The notes: generated from the letters alone by a model not told the origin. DNA of 64,000 nucleotides from Clostridiales bacterium oral taxon 876 str. F0540 (GCA_000466585.1 KE993499.1:59983-123982); one strand, 5' to 3'. Positions 36,303 to 46,435 are shown, counted from the stretch's first letter. Numbers and translations: made by a program.

Positions 36303-38282
36303 TTAATTAAAGGACTTCCAAAACTCGCCTTGAGTATTTATTATACTCATTATGCTGTTAAAAGGTATTTTAAAGGTTGGAAAACCTGCAGCATAAGGAG
36401 CTATTTCATAAGGCTCAAAGTAAATATACAAGTTGCTTGCATCAACATAAAAAGGCTGATTAGGCTTAATTCCTTTATAGCTGTCAGGAAATACATAAGA
36501 ATACTGCGGATCGGTCTTTATCATTTTTCCAATAATATCGCTTAAAACCTTAACATAGCTGCTGTTAGCTTTGAATAAGTCCTTAAGCTCGTAAAATCTT
36601 CCGCTTATAAGATCTATATGCGGATAAATCCTACTTGGCATCCCATGAGCTGCTCCAAAAGCAAAATCATAGCCGTTCAGTTCCAGAACAAGAAGATTCT
36701 TTTTGAAGAATTCCACTGAAAAATCACCTGTGTAACTCGCTTCAAGCTGAACATCCGGTTTAACATATTTAACTTTAGAAAGTTCCTTGAGCCTTCTGTT
36801 AACAGCCTGTTGCACTGTCTTGTACTTAATTCCCTCTATTTGAGGATAATATACCAAGTAATCTTTGTTTGGCTTATACTTTTCCTCTATTACTTTATAT
36901 TGGTCATTCAAAGGTATTACAGTATTCTCTCTATATATTATATTTCCCGCCTTATCGAAATAAGTTGTTCTCAAATCAACCAAAGCTCTTATTACATCCC
37001 CTATAATAGTAAGACTTCCGCTGCCGCTTACAATTGGAAGCTTATTAGCGACAGTTCCGCTTCTATCAATAAAGAAGGTGTTTTTATTATCAGTAGCAGA
37101 GGCTAAGCCTCCTTCAAAGTCTGATATATCATTAAATATAAAATCAGTATAAAACTTTCCATTAATATCAGCTAGGGCGTATTTGTAGCCCATAAACGGT
37201 TTGTCAGGAACTATTGCTCTTCCTACAGCAACTCTGTTTTCACCTAATATATTCATATTATCGTAGTCAGGCTTAAATATTACATTTCCTTGTCTATCTA
37301 TAAGCCCGTACTTGTAAATATAATCATTAATAGTATTTATAATAGCCCTTCCATTTTGAAAGTTTTGAGCATTTTGAAACTGAGGCTCAATAACTACTTT
37401 TCCCTGTTCATCGATAAAACCGTACTTCCCTTCGGGTTCCTTTTGAAAAGCCATGAGTCCTTCACTTAAAATACCTACATAGTTATAATTAAAGGTATTT
37501 AAAGTTTCTCCATTGATTCCAATTAACTCATACTGCTTATCTTTAATTTTAACTACAGTTTTTCCATTCTTAAAATCATTAGCAAGCTCATATTTTGCCT
37601 TTATTACTTCATTTCCTTGCCTATCTAAAAATCCATATAACGTATTTCCTTTGTCATCTGTATTAGAAAATAATGCTCTTTCGTTTTTATAACTTCCTAT
37701 ATAATTGTATAGCTTTTTCGTTATTACAGTGCCTTTTTCATCAATAACTCTAAACCCCTGATTATCAAAAACTACAGCTCTGCCTTCAGAAAACTGATTT
37801 ATGTCATCATATTTAGGTTCTACCACAAAATTTCCCTTTGTATTAATAAGTCCATTTAATCTATTTACTTCTACAACTGCAAGACCATTATCTTGAAAGT
37901 CATAGGCATTGTCATACTTGGGCTTAATTATAAAATCTCCTTTGTTATTTATAAAGCCCCACTTTGTACCTTTTACAGTTCTAACCGGTGCAGGATACAG
38001 GCTTATAGATGCCTGCTTAACATTTCTAAGAAGACATGTAACACTTTGGCCGTTTGTCTTTGTGTTAAGCATTGTATACCAATAATCACCCTGGTTCTTT
38101 AGAACAATAATATAGTCTTCATCCTGCCATCTGTATAACGCTGAAATTTCCAATATGCCATCGTTATCTATATCTTTAACAGCTACAGCAGGTTTATTTA
38201 CTGAATCTCTATGGGCTAAAATCACAGCATCCACTGGCAGACAACTTTGAATAAAATCTACTAAGTCAAATTTATTCCACAT
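36303..38282 (-). CDS. WG-repeat protein with C-terminal DUF3298 domain
   Basis: A 659-residue protein without a signal peptide. Residues of about 100-430 form eight to nine WG (KWGFINNKGDFIIKPKYDNA-like) repeats, a beta-repeat that mediates protein contacts. The C-terminus (about 490-650) matches DUF3298 (LISGRFYELKDLF, FYVDASNLYIYFEPYEIAPYAAG), as found in RsiV-type proteins and related cell-surface binding domains. The first 95 residues resemble an FG-GAP-like strand pattern (VKDIDNDGILEI). AAAGG is placed 7 bp before the ATG. It is divergent from a second WG-repeat gene. Function unknown. Confidence 0.82.
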   Translation of the reverse strand: MWNKFDLVDFIQSCLPVDAVILAHRDSVNKPAVAVKDIDNDGILEISALYRWQDEDYIIVLKNQGDYWYTMLNTKTNGQSVTCLLRNVKQASISLYPAPVRTVKGTKWGFINNKGDFIIKPKYDNAYDFQDNGLAVVEVNRLNGLINTKGNFVVEPKYDDINQFSEGRAVVFDNQGFRVIDEKGTVITKKLYNYIGSYKNERALFSNTDDKGNTLYGFLDRQGNEVIKAKYELANDFKNGKTVVKIKDKQYELIGINGETLNTFNYNYVGILSEGLMAFQKEPEGKYGFIDEQGKVVIEPQFQNAQNFQNGRAIINTINDYIYKYGLIDRQGNVIFKPDYDNMNILGENRVAVGRAIVPDKPFMGYKYALADINGKFYTDFIFNDISDFEGGLASATDNKNTFFIDRSGTVANKLPIVSGSGSLTIIGDVIRALVDLRTTYFDKAGNIIYRENTVIPLNDQYKVIEEKYKPNKDYLVYYPQIEGIKYKTVQQAVNRRLKELSKVKYVKPDVQLEASYTGDFSVEFFKKNLLVLELNGYDFAFGAAHGMPSRIYPHIDLISGRFYELKDLFKANSSYVKVLSDIIGKMIKTDPQYSYVFPDSYKGIKPNQPFYVDASNLYIYFEPYEIAPYAAGFPTFKIPFNSIMSIINTQGEFWKSFN

Positions 38283-38473
38283 ACCTTAACCTTTCTATAG
38301 TTTTGCTACTATAAGCAGTATATGAAATTACTCCTTTGCAGGTGCATAAAGTATGACTTATAGTATTATTTGTTATTCTATTTATTACCTATAGATTTAT
38401 AATAAGGAATTATATTATTATATTTATAAAATAAAATTAAAACGATTCGATATTGTATAAGGAGACTGCCTTT

Positions 38474-39319
38474 ATGAACAAATTATTCAAATCAGCCATT
38501 AAGAAGTCTATATCAAAATATTCAGACTTGGCAATTGACAAAGTTGAAGAAAAAATACTAGAAAAAACCTCATTAGACTTAAATAAAATTAAAGATATTG
38601 CAATCTTAGTAAAAGACAAAGCTTTTGATTCTAAAAAAGAAGAGCTAGAAGAAACTGATTTGCTAAAACTTGAAAATATTAACTTGAGTCCAATTCAAAA
38701 TCAATGTGATGACGACAAGTTATTTGGTTATGAAGATAACAGTGGTAATTTGATTATTGATTATAAGTTTGAGTCAGCAGGTACATTTAGTGAAGGGCTG
38801 GCTTCTGTAAAAATAAATGGAAAGTTCGGCTATATTAATAAATTAGGAAAATTAGTAATACCTGCCAGATATGAGTTTTGTGGTACTTTTTCTGAAGGTC
38901 TTGCTCCAGTTAAGCTTGAAGGAAAATGTGGATATATAAATAATAAAAACAGCATGGTAATTTATCCTCAGTTTGACTTCGCTGATGCCTTTAAAGAAGG
39001 TATGGCTGTTATTGGAAAATCAATTACTGATATTGAAAATCCTATTAATAAATTTGCTAAATTTCAGAGGAAAGACCCTTTAGCTGCAGGAATGCTTGGA
39101 CTTATGGCGATGACTAATCCGACTGTTCTTCTTTTGTCTGCTGCTATAGGCTCTGTTACTAAAGATACTAAATTTGGATATATAGATAAGCAAGGAAATA
39201 TAATAATTGAGTGCAAATATGATTCTGCTGAAGCTTTTGAAAAAAATGAGGCAAAAGTAAAATCACAAGATACTACATATAAAATAGACAACCAAGGAAA
39301 TATAATAAACATAATATAA
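38474..39319 (+). CDS. WG-repeat protein
   Basis: A 281-residue protein: helical charged N-terminus (about 1-65), three WG repeats (FGYEDNSGNLIIDYKFESA, FGYINKLGKLVIPARYEF, CGYINNKNSMVIYPQFDF), an inserted hydrophobic stretch (AAGMLGLMAMTNPTVLLLSAAIG) that could be a membrane-inserting hairpin, and a last repeat (FGYIDKQGNIIIECKYDSA). GGAG precedes the ATG by 9 bp; the TTG at 38453 has no site. It is divergent from the larger WG protein and convergent with the dynamin operon. The hydrophobic insertion is unusual for WG proteins. Confidence 0.8.
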   Translation: MNKLFKSAIKKSISKYSDLAIDKVEEKILEKTSLDLNKIKDIAILVKDKAFDSKKEELEETDLLKLENINLSPIQNQCDDDKLFGYEDNSGNLIIDYKFESAGTFSEGLASVKINGKFGYINKLGKLVIPARYEFCGTFSEGLAPVKLEGKCGYINNKNSMVIYPQFDFADAFKEGMAVIGKSITDIENPINKFAKFQRKDPLAAGMLGLMAMTNPTVLLLSAAIGSVTKDTKFGYIDKQGNIIIECKYDSAEAFEKNEAKVKSQDTTYKIDNQGNIINII

Positions 39320-39324
39320 AATTA

Positions 39325-39359
39325 AACTCCAGTTAAACACTTTTGTTTTAACCGGAGTT
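39325..39359. terminator. Bidirectional terminator
   Basis: AACTCC-A-GTTAAA pairs with TTTAAC-C-GGAGTT, followed by ATTTTATT on the plus strand, separating the convergent WG gene and dynamin operon. Confidence 0.75.
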
Positions 39360-39371
39360 ATTTTATTATAT

Positions 39372-39671
39372 TTACTTTTGCAAGAGTTCACAAATTTCTT
39401 TTTCCATACTGTAAGCTTTCATTTCAAAATCATATTCGTGAAATTTCATTAATTTGCTTCTAAGTTCTATATTTAATGGATCCTGTTCAATACACTCCAT
39501 AATTTTATCTTTTGTATTCGGTGTATTTATGCAAGGTGCTATAGGCCTTGGTACTGAATAATCAATAAAGCCGGTTTTAATTATTTTATCCATTAGACCT
39601 AATGCTAAATCTGTAGCCTGATTAATAATAGGATTTAAAACTAAACTCGTTTTTTCTTTTATAAATGCCAT
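39372..39671 (-). CDS. Small protein at the end of the dynamin operon
   Basis: A 99-residue protein not recognised. It starts MAFIKEKTSLVLNPIINQ, has an amphipathic N-terminal helix, a Pro/Cys-containing middle (DYSVPRPIAPCINTPNTKD) and a charged C-terminal helix. AGGAGG precedes the ATG and the gene begins 4 bp after the M48-like gene ends, so it is part of the operon. It could be a subunit or regulator of the dynamin-like proteins; nothing in the sequence settles this. Confidence 0.6.
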   Translation of the reverse strand: MAFIKEKTSLVLNPIINQATDLALGLMDKIIKTGFIDYSVPRPIAPCINTPNTKDKIMECIEQDPLNIELRSKLMKFHEYDFEMKAYSMEKEICELLQK

Positions 39672-39675
39672 AAAT

Positions 39676-40578
39676 CTACCTCCTGCTTAATTCCAGTAAA
39701 GCTTTTTTGCATCTTCTCGAACCGGAATATCTTAACAGTTCTAAAATTCTATACTGACCATAGGGCACTGCTTCATCAAGTTTGGAGTACTCTACCATCT
39801 TGCCTGTTAAAGCTTCAATTTCAACTGCTTTGCTTATATAATCCTTAATATTTACCTCAGATACAAGAACTGAATTGTTTAATATTTGCTTAAGTATCGC
39901 ATTTACTGAAGCCTTAAAGGATCCGCTCAGTAAAAGTCCGCAAGCATCAGTAGAATAATTTGCACATCTTCTCCAACAATTTAGAATAGGCATAAGATTT
40001 AATTTGTAACTATCAATCAAGTGTATTGAATTTACTACATTAACTACCGGAATCATATTGATATATTCAGTAACATCATTAAAAGCTTTAGCCACTGCTT
40101 CATATTCATAGTGCTTGCTTTGTATTGAAGCCAAAAGCTTACCAATAACAAATCTTAATTCCTCTTCTGTAAAGTCTTGAATAAGCTTTGAGGATACCTC
40201 TATCCAAGGGTTATCATAGCCATCTACATCTGCTCTATAACATAAATCTTCATACACAAAGACTCTTGGTCTTACAATGTTTAATATTTTAGATAGTTCG
40301 TCAACTATATTATATAACTTTTTAAATTGTTTTTCTGTTGCTTCAATGGTTTTTCCAAGTAAGTCCGGCTTTCTATTATCTTGACAGACATTTCTGTAAA
40401 AATTCACAAGAGATTCTTCGCTAGTTAACCTGCTTTTCATTTTTTCAAAAGCTTCTATTTCATGCTCGCTTATATAATTCTCTCTTTTTACATTATATGT
40501 GGGAGAATATATGCTTTCTTCTAAATTTAATATTGAATTTAATTCTGAAAAATCAACATAAAGCTCATCATTAGGCAT
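39676..40578 (-). CDS. M48-like protein lacking the HExxH zinc motif
   Basis: A 300-residue protein whose middle resembles the Zn-dependent M48 peptidase core: RVFVYED, NPWIEVSSKLIQDFTEEELRFVIGKLLASIQ and later NYSTDACGLLLSGS. In active M48 enzymes the segment after the EEL[R]FVIG helix is G-H-E-x-x-H; here it reads G-K-L-L-A-S (about 146-151), so both His ligands and the Glu are gone. It appears to be a pseudopeptidase used as a scaffold. GAGGGGG precedes the ATG, and the gene overlaps the previous one by 8 bp, indicating coupling. The M48 link is from motif context and would need a profile search. Confidence 0.55.
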   Translation of the reverse strand: MPNDELYVDFSELNSILNLEESIYSPTYNVKRENYISEHEIEAFEKMKSRLTSEESLVNFYRNVCQDNRKPDLLGKTIEATEKQFKKLYNIVDELSKILNIVRPRVFVYEDLCYRADVDGYDNPWIEVSSKLIQDFTEEELRFVIGKLLASIQSKHYEYEAVAKAFNDVTEYINMIPVVNVVNSIHLIDSYKLNLMPILNCWRRCANYSTDACGLLLSGSFKASVNAILKQILNNSVLVSEVNIKDYISKAVEIEALTGKMVEYSKLDEAVPYGQYRILELLRYSGSRRCKKALLELSRR

Positions 40579-41590
40579 CGTTTAATTCCCCCTCGATGTT
40601 CTTAATATTATTGAAACCTTCTTTTAATGTAGACAAATAGTTCATATCTTTTTCTCTTTTATTTATCTCGCTAATCTTTAGGTTAGCTTCTTCTATATTC
40701 CTATGAAGATATGAATTAATATAAGTTCTAAGTTCTTCAAATATTTCTATGCCGAAAGCATTTATCTTTTTTAAGTCATTACAGCTATAATCAACGTATT
40801 TTCTTAAACCTGCATCTATAGCAGTAATCAAATTATTAAAGTAACTTTCAACGTGTTTTTTATCGTTTGTCCCATTTTGGGCTAGGTACTTTTCATACTC
40901 TTCCCTCTGTCTTTCAATAAATAAAGCAAAACCTTCTCCATAACTTATATATTTGTTAATTTCATCTTCTATTTTGCCTATTTGTTTACTTTTCTGTGTT
41001 TCCCAGTTTTCTAAATCGTAAATCTGCTTTTCTATGTAGTTTAAACTTTCCAAGCATACATTATATAGCTTATACTTAATTGAATCATTTTTCATATCTG
41101 CCTCAAATGAATTTAAATGCTCATACAGCTCAACACTTTCAGTTTTATTTTTCAAATAATAAATCTTACTATTTTTATTAAAGGAATTCAGCTTGCTTTC
41201 AATATAATCCTTTAAGCTTTCCAATTCATCTTCATCAATATATTCAAGTCTTGAAATAGAAAATAATATAAATTTATTATAAATAGAAAGCCTTTTATAA
41301 AGCTCATAGTCACCTCTGGATACAGGCTGAACCGCATCGATTACCTGAATAATTACATCGCAGTCAAAATAGTATTCATCTGACTGATTTAAATCTGCGA
41401 AAGTAAAATTAGGGCATCTCTCTTTAAGATAATGTAAAAACTGATCATGCTCCGTTATATTAACTCCAATAATTCCTACAGCTAAGTTTTCACATTGATT
41501 CATTTTTAATATTTTTCTATTTGCTTCTTCATATTTACATTTATCAAATATCTCAGCAAGTCTATTAGCTAATTCTAAATAGTTTCTCAT
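40571..41590 (-). CDS. Dynamin-related pseudo-GTPase (predicted)
   Basis: A 339-residue, mostly helical protein. Its first half keeps a GTPase-like alternation: LAVGIIGVNITEHDQFLHYL sits where the P-loop should be but lacks GxxxxGKS, CDVIIQVIDAVQPVSRGDYE mirrors the dynamin segment 'aD-ii-vlda-pl-s--e', and FILFSISRLEYIDEDELESL mirrors the segment holding NKxD, here changed to SRLE. The second half is a long charged coiled coil without a membrane segment. AAGGAG lies upstream; the gene overlaps the large dynamin gene by 26 bp. I infer a GTPase fold without nucleotide binding that could dimerise with the intact partners. Confidence 0.5.
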   Translation of the reverse strand: MRNYLELANRLAEIFDKCKYEEANRKILKMNQCENLAVGIIGVNITEHDQFLHYLKERCPNFTFADLNQSDEYYFDCDVIIQVIDAVQPVSRGDYELYKRLSIYNKFILFSISRLEYIDEDELESLKDYIESKLNSFNKNSKIYYLKNKTESVELYEHLNSFEADMKNDSIKYKLYNVCLESLNYIEKQIYDLENWETQKSKQIGKIEDEINKYISYGEGFALFIERQREEYEKYLAQNGTNDKKHVESYFNNLITAIDAGLRKYVDYSCNDLKKINAFGIEIFEELRTYINSYLHRNIEEANLKISEINKREKDMNYLSTLKEGFNNIKNIEGELNDA

Positions 41591-44588
41591 CTTTATAGAG
41601 AACTCCTTTACTAACTTGAATTTTGTATTTTAAAATTTCTGTTTTTAGTATCTGAATTCTTCTCTCAATATCTTCAAGCGAACTTCTAACACTATTTAAT
41701 TCTTCATCTTTCTTAGCTTTAATATTATTAAGCTTCTTAATTATATTTTCTATTTTTTCATCCAAATCATTAAATATTTTCTTGTTGTATTCTTCTTTGT
41801 TCAAGCAATCATTAAACTTATCATATAAATAATCATCTATAAATTTATTAATGCTAGACAAAACAGAAGACTTATTCTGAGAAAGCTTATCAGATACGCT
41901 GCTTCTTTTTTTAATTAAAGCTTGAGAGTTTCCATCAAAAAACTTAGTAAAACCTACAGAAAACCCAGACATAAAATCATTTTCAATACTAACTCTTATA
42001 GAATAGCCCCATCCAATTCCTTCCTTAATATCTGATAGCTTATTATTAAATTCTAATATTGCTTTGTCTATCCCCTTCATAAAGCCTATAGTTCCAAGAT
42101 TTATCAAGTAATTAATGTCAAAATATTTGCTGCTGCTTTCTGATATACTATTCATAATGCTCATTAATATTTGATTTTTTTCAAATGCTACATCATTTAT
42201 AGTTTTTTTATAGCTTAGCACTTTAAGTGCTGCCTTGTTCTTAAAGCTTGTACTAAACCACTGATTTATTTTTTCATTAGTAAACTTTGCTATATTATTA
42301 TTCATGCTATCCAAATCTGTTAATTCATATATTTCACTTTTAGCCTCATCAAATATCCTATTAATATTATTTTCTGCTTCACTTTTTAATTCATCGGTTA
42401 TGTTTTTTAGTATACTTACCAATTTCTCATCATAATCAGTCCAAGTATCAGCAAATTTATTATATTCATCTTCAACAGAACTAATAGATAAAGAAATTTC
42501 CTTTATAATTTTTTCAGTATCAGATATCTTGCAAGTTCCACTTTGTTTTATTATTTCCTTTTCTTCTTCTATAATAGCTTCTATATCCTTAATCCTATGT
42601 TCAGCTAAGTTCTTAGGCATCATATCTATAATATTTTTCTTTAGACTTTTAAGCATTTCATTTCTTCCATTTAAAACGTCTATAGCAGAATAAGGAATCA
42701 CTAGAATATCTTTTTGCAAAAGTTTACACAAATTCTCTTTTGTATACTCAACTACGTCCTCAACCTCATCCTCGTCAACAAAATCTATTTTATTTAAAAC
42801 AAAGATAAACTGACTATTTGGTACAGTTTCATTTAAATACTTAATCTTATCATATTCACCAGATGTTAAAGGTTTCGAGGCATCAAGCAGCACTATAAAC
42901 ATATCTGTCATAGTTAAATAACTTAGTGACAGTTCTGATCTTTCTATATTAATATCCTCAAAGCCTGGAGTATCTATAAAAACTATTTTATTATCAGATA
43001 AAAACTGATTTTCAACTGATACATTTTCAACATTTTTTTCTTGTGAATATGTAACTGACATATCAATTTTTTGTTTTTGTGCTGATACTACAGTTATAGA
43101 GCTTGTAGTTGGAAGAGCACCTTCTTCCAATATTCTTTCTCCTATAAAGGAATTTATAAATGTGGATTTTCCGCTTGAAAAAATACCTACGACCATTATC
43201 TTGTAGTTATTATCTTGATTTCTAAAATATAAATTTTTAAGATTTTTATTTTGTTCTTGTCCATGCTTTTCTTCAATGAATTCCAATTCATTTATAATCT
43301 TTACAAAAGGATAATCCTTAATTAAAGGTATTTCTCCTAATTCATTTACATTTGACTCATCTATATCATCCAGTACCTTCTTAAGCTCTGCATCATTTTT
43401 TGAATCTCTAATAGCCAAAAGTTTTGTATACGACTCGTAATAATTTACATTATCCTTATTTTGACTGCTTGCAAAAAATAAATATTTTGCAATATTCTTT
43501 TCAAATATTTCTATGTCATCGTACTTATTTCTGTATAGCAATATATCTTGATATATTTTTGCTAAAATATGACTTATAGCATCAATACTTTTAAACTCAC
43601 CTGTATAAAGTTGCGTATATTTAAAGGAATTATTAATACAGGATATCAGCTTGCTTAGCGTATCCTTTCCACAGGTACAATATGCTGCCTCTAGAAGTTT
43701 ACTCCATGCTTTAAGTTCCATTCGAGAAAGAAGCTCATTTAAAATATATATAACTTCATCTATATCTTCTAAACTTATTGTACTTAAAGCTTTTAGGCAA
43801 TCCGTTAAATAGTTTACGTAACAAATATCTTTTTCTCGTTTATAACCCATAAATACAGCATTTTTTAGTTCCGGCCACATTTCCTTAGATTGATAATATT
43901 CAAATATAGTCTTGTCCATATTTTTATATTTAGGATAATTTTCAAACAGCCTTCTAATTTCATCTGTAAGAAGCCGAGGCTCGAATTCATTTGTACTATG
44001 CTGACTTATATAAAAATTAATACTACTTATAGATTTTTCAAAACCTAATATATCTGTTATTACATTTTTATTTTCGTGTTTTAAAAGCTTGTTCTTATAA
44101 AAGTTAAGCTTATCTAAAAAGCTTCCTAACAAAAGCTTCTTTATATTATCATCAAATTTAGACGATTGTGCAACCATATCAATTAAGTTCTTCTCCGCCC
44201 ATCCTGCTAATGTATCTTCCTTAAGCTTATCCTTAATTAAGTTAATAACTGTTGTCCAATTTTCTTTTGCCTTTTCCAAATCACTATTTGCAAAATATAT
44301 TTCTCCTAGACTGAAGTAAGAAGTAACAAGTTTTTTTATATCAATAATTGATTTATATTGATTATTATCTATAGAATTAATAAGATTAATAAAAAATTCA
44401 ATTTCCTTATTTTGTTTAACCTGAGCGTTAAATTCAAACTTCAACACCCAAAGATAATATTTTTTTAAAGCAAGCGCTGCATCCTTCATTGTTTCTTGAT
44501 TTTCAAAAGAAAGATATAGCATAAATTTATTATCATCATTTATACATTCGTTTATTATTTGAATTTTTCTACCTAAATTGATGTCCAT
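41565..44588 (-). CDS. Large dynamin-family GTPase with helical N-terminal region
   Basis: A 1007-residue protein. The first 450 or so residues are all-helical and TPR-like (GEIYFANSDLEKAKENWTTV). A dynamin-type GTPase domain follows: G1 GIFSSGKST near 470, G2 LPTTSS, G3 DTPGFED, G4 NKID in FVLNKIDFVDED. The remaining region is a long coiled-coil stalk with a possible short hydrophobic or amphipathic patch (NLGTIGFMKGID). GGGAG precedes ATG 44588. Together with the adjacent 603-residue GTPase it forms a pair, as in other bacterial dynamin-like systems where two proteins cooperate in membrane remodelling. Confidence 0.85.
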   Translation of the reverse strand: MDINLGRKIQIINECINDDNKFMLYLSFENQETMKDAALALKKYYLWVLKFEFNAQVKQNKEIEFFINLINSIDNNQYKSIIDIKKLVTSYFSLGEIYFANSDLEKAKENWTTVINLIKDKLKEDTLAGWAEKNLIDMVAQSSKFDDNIKKLLLGSFLDKLNFYKNKLLKHENKNVITDILGFEKSISSINFYISQHSTNEFEPRLLTDEIRRLFENYPKYKNMDKTIFEYYQSKEMWPELKNAVFMGYKREKDICYVNYLTDCLKALSTISLEDIDEVIYILNELLSRMELKAWSKLLEAAYCTCGKDTLSKLISCINNSFKYTQLYTGEFKSIDAISHILAKIYQDILLYRNKYDDIEIFEKNIAKYLFFASSQNKDNVNYYESYTKLLAIRDSKNDAELKKVLDDIDESNVNELGEIPLIKDYPFVKIINELEFIEEKHGQEQNKNLKNLYFRNQDNNYKIMVVGIFSSGKSTFINSFIGERILEEGALPTTSSITVVSAQKQKIDMSVTYSQEKNVENVSVENQFLSDNKIVFIDTPGFEDINIERSELSLSYLTMTDMFIVLLDASKPLTSGEYDKIKYLNETVPNSQFIFVLNKIDFVDEDEVEDVVEYTKENLCKLLQKDILVIPYSAIDVLNGRNEMLKSLKKNIIDMMPKNLAEHRIKDIEAIIEEEKEIIKQSGTCKISDTEKIIKEISLSISSVEDEYNKFADTWTDYDEKLVSILKNITDELKSEAENNINRIFDEAKSEIYELTDLDSMNNNIAKFTNEKINQWFSTSFKNKAALKVLSYKKTINDVAFEKNQILMSIMNSISESSSKYFDINYLINLGTIGFMKGIDKAILEFNNKLSDIKEGIGWGYSIRVSIENDFMSGFSVGFTKFFDGNSQALIKKRSSVSDKLSQNKSSVLSSINKFIDDYLYDKFNDCLNKEEYNKKIFNDLDEKIENIIKKLNNIKAKKDEELNSVRSSLEDIERRIQILKTEILKYKIQVSKGVLYKDEKLFRIS

Positions 44589-44608
44589 ATTTTCAACTCC
44601 CAAGAATT

Positions 44609-46420
44609 TTACATTAACTGCTGCTTAATACTTTCCAAATTAAATAATGAATCTTTATGAGCCTTTAAAAATGATTCCTCTTCCACCGTTAATTTTTCTT
44701 TTTCTTTTATTACCTCTGATAATGAATTCTTAGTATCATTTATCTTTGTGCTAACCATATTTTCAATGGCAATGCTGTATTCCTTTGATATTCCAGTTAT
44801 ATTCTCTCTAATCTGTTTTTCAATATTTTCAATTATATTATTTTTATTTCCTCTTAATCCCTTTATAATAGCCTTTTTCTTTAAATATTTATCCGCTATA
44901 TTGACTATAGCCATACCAGATAAAAAATACCCGACAAGAACCACAGGTATAACCCAAACAGCCCCTACTACAGCTCCAAAGGTTATTATTTTGAGAAGTA
45001 ACGGAACTGCAAAGTATGCCCCAATACCCATTGCTAATTGAGTTCTGACTACCGCATCATCATCAGCATATACATCCGCTGCTATGTTGTCGCTTGCAAT
45101 ACCTTGAGCTGCAAAATCAACATTGATAAAATCATCTAAATCTTTCATTAAACTAATAAGCTTATTTTCTGTTCTTCCTACTATTTCTTTTATATCTGGC
45201 TCAATCTTGCCTTTACTTAAGCCTTCCAACTCCTTAAGAAGAAAATCTTTAAACTTAGTGTTTAAATAAGTTTCTATATCCTTTATATCATTGCATTCTT
45301 GACTTTCCACATGATTAATAGCGTTACTCACTATCCCCTCAATATTAGGCTGTACTCTAACCAGTATTTCATTGAAAGCTTTGTTAACTTCCTGTTTTAT
45401 CAAAAGCTTTTCTTCTTGTATCTTTTTTATAACGCTATTTAACTCTTGTTCTTTAGCCTTTAATTCTTCTAAGGGTTTACTCAAAGCATTTATTTTAAAA
45501 TTTATCATGATTGCTAAATCTTCAATAAAATATTTTATTCTATTATTAGAATTATTTATTAAAGTATCACCTTTTTCTTCAATTAAAAATTGCTGAAGGT
45601 CATCCTCAAATTCCTTTAATTTTTCACTGTAGCCTGTCTTTTCTTCGCTTTTACTTTCGAGCAAAGCCTTCTTAGCAGAAATTCCATAAAACTTCAAATC
45701 AACTTTATCAGTTATTTGTTTTAAATTCTCATATGTACTTTTCATAACATTATTTAGTTCAGCAGAATCATTTATGCAATCTATAAAATTCATTACAATA
45801 AACAACTTGTTTATATTATTTCCTAGTATTTTTTCTTTTAAAAAAATTCTTTCACTATTTTTAAGAGGACGTCTGGCATCTAATAATAAAATTGCAGCAT
45901 CTGATTTTGGAATCATATTATATGTAATTTCTTCCCTTTGCTTATCTAAATCTTCCACACCTGGTGTGTCTATTATCCTTACACCTTCTTTTGTGTATTC
46001 ACAAGGGTACTTTATGAGCATATGATCAATTAAAGCTGCTTCCTGTTTACCTTTTTCATTTAATGCTGTTGCAAAGCTTTGTATATCTTCAATATTAATA
46101 TTGTTAATATTCCCATCCTTATAATGTACAATTGCCTCTGGCTCCCCATCCTCAATAATATTAATAATTGCAGTAGTAGGCAGAACCTTTGCAGGCAATA
46201 CTTTTTCGCGAAGAAGAGAATTTATAAATGTTGATTTTCCAGAACTAAACTCTCCCACAACTATTATAGAAAATATGTTTTCAATAATCTTATTTTTTAT
46301 CTCTTCTAAAACAATTGAATCTACGTTTTCTACATCACTTACCTTTTTAGTCTGATCTAATAAATCAAGAAGTTTTTTTCTTTTTTCATTAAATACTTTT
46401 ATCTTGCTTGCCTCACTCAT
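44609..46420 (-). CDS. Dynamin-family GTPase with membrane hairpin
   Basis: A 603-residue dynamin-like protein. G1 GEFSSGKST at 56-64, G2 LPTTA, G3 DTPGVED, and a G4 segment IVMNFID in place of the usual NKxD, leaving Asn and Asp but not Lys. After a coiled coil, two hydrophobic stretches (GIGAYFAVPLLLKIITFGAV and VWVIPVVLVGYFLSGMAIV, about 445-490) probably form a membrane-inserting paddle. A charged coiled coil ends the protein. AGGAG is 9 bp before the ATG. The next gene begins 20 bp downstream. Known bacterial dynamin-like proteins act in membrane surveillance, fission or phage tolerance; which applies here is open. Confidence 0.87.
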   Translation of the reverse strand: MSEASKIKVFNEKRKKLLDLLDQTKKVSDVENVDSIVLEEIKNKIIENIFSIIVVGEFSSGKSTFINSLLREKVLPAKVLPTTAIINIIEDGEPEAIVHYKDGNINNINIEDIQSFATALNEKGKQEAALIDHMLIKYPCEYTKEGVRIIDTPGVEDLDKQREEITYNMIPKSDAAILLLDARRPLKNSERIFLKEKILGNNINKLFIVMNFIDCINDSAELNNVMKSTYENLKQITDKVDLKFYGISAKKALLESKSEEKTGYSEKLKEFEDDLQQFLIEEKGDTLINNSNNRIKYFIEDLAIMINFKINALSKPLEELKAKEQELNSVIKKIQEEKLLIKQEVNKAFNEILVRVQPNIEGIVSNAINHVESQECNDIKDIETYLNTKFKDFLLKELEGLSKGKIEPDIKEIVGRTENKLISLMKDLDDFINVDFAAQGIASDNIAADVYADDDAVVRTQLAMGIGAYFAVPLLLKIITFGAVVGAVWVIPVVLVGYFLSGMAIVNIADKYLKKKAIIKGLRGNKNNIIENIEKQIRENITGISKEYSIAIENMVSTKINDTKNSLSEVIKEKEKLTVEEESFLKAHKDSLFNLESIKQQLM

Positions 46421-46435
46421 GTTGATATTACTCCT

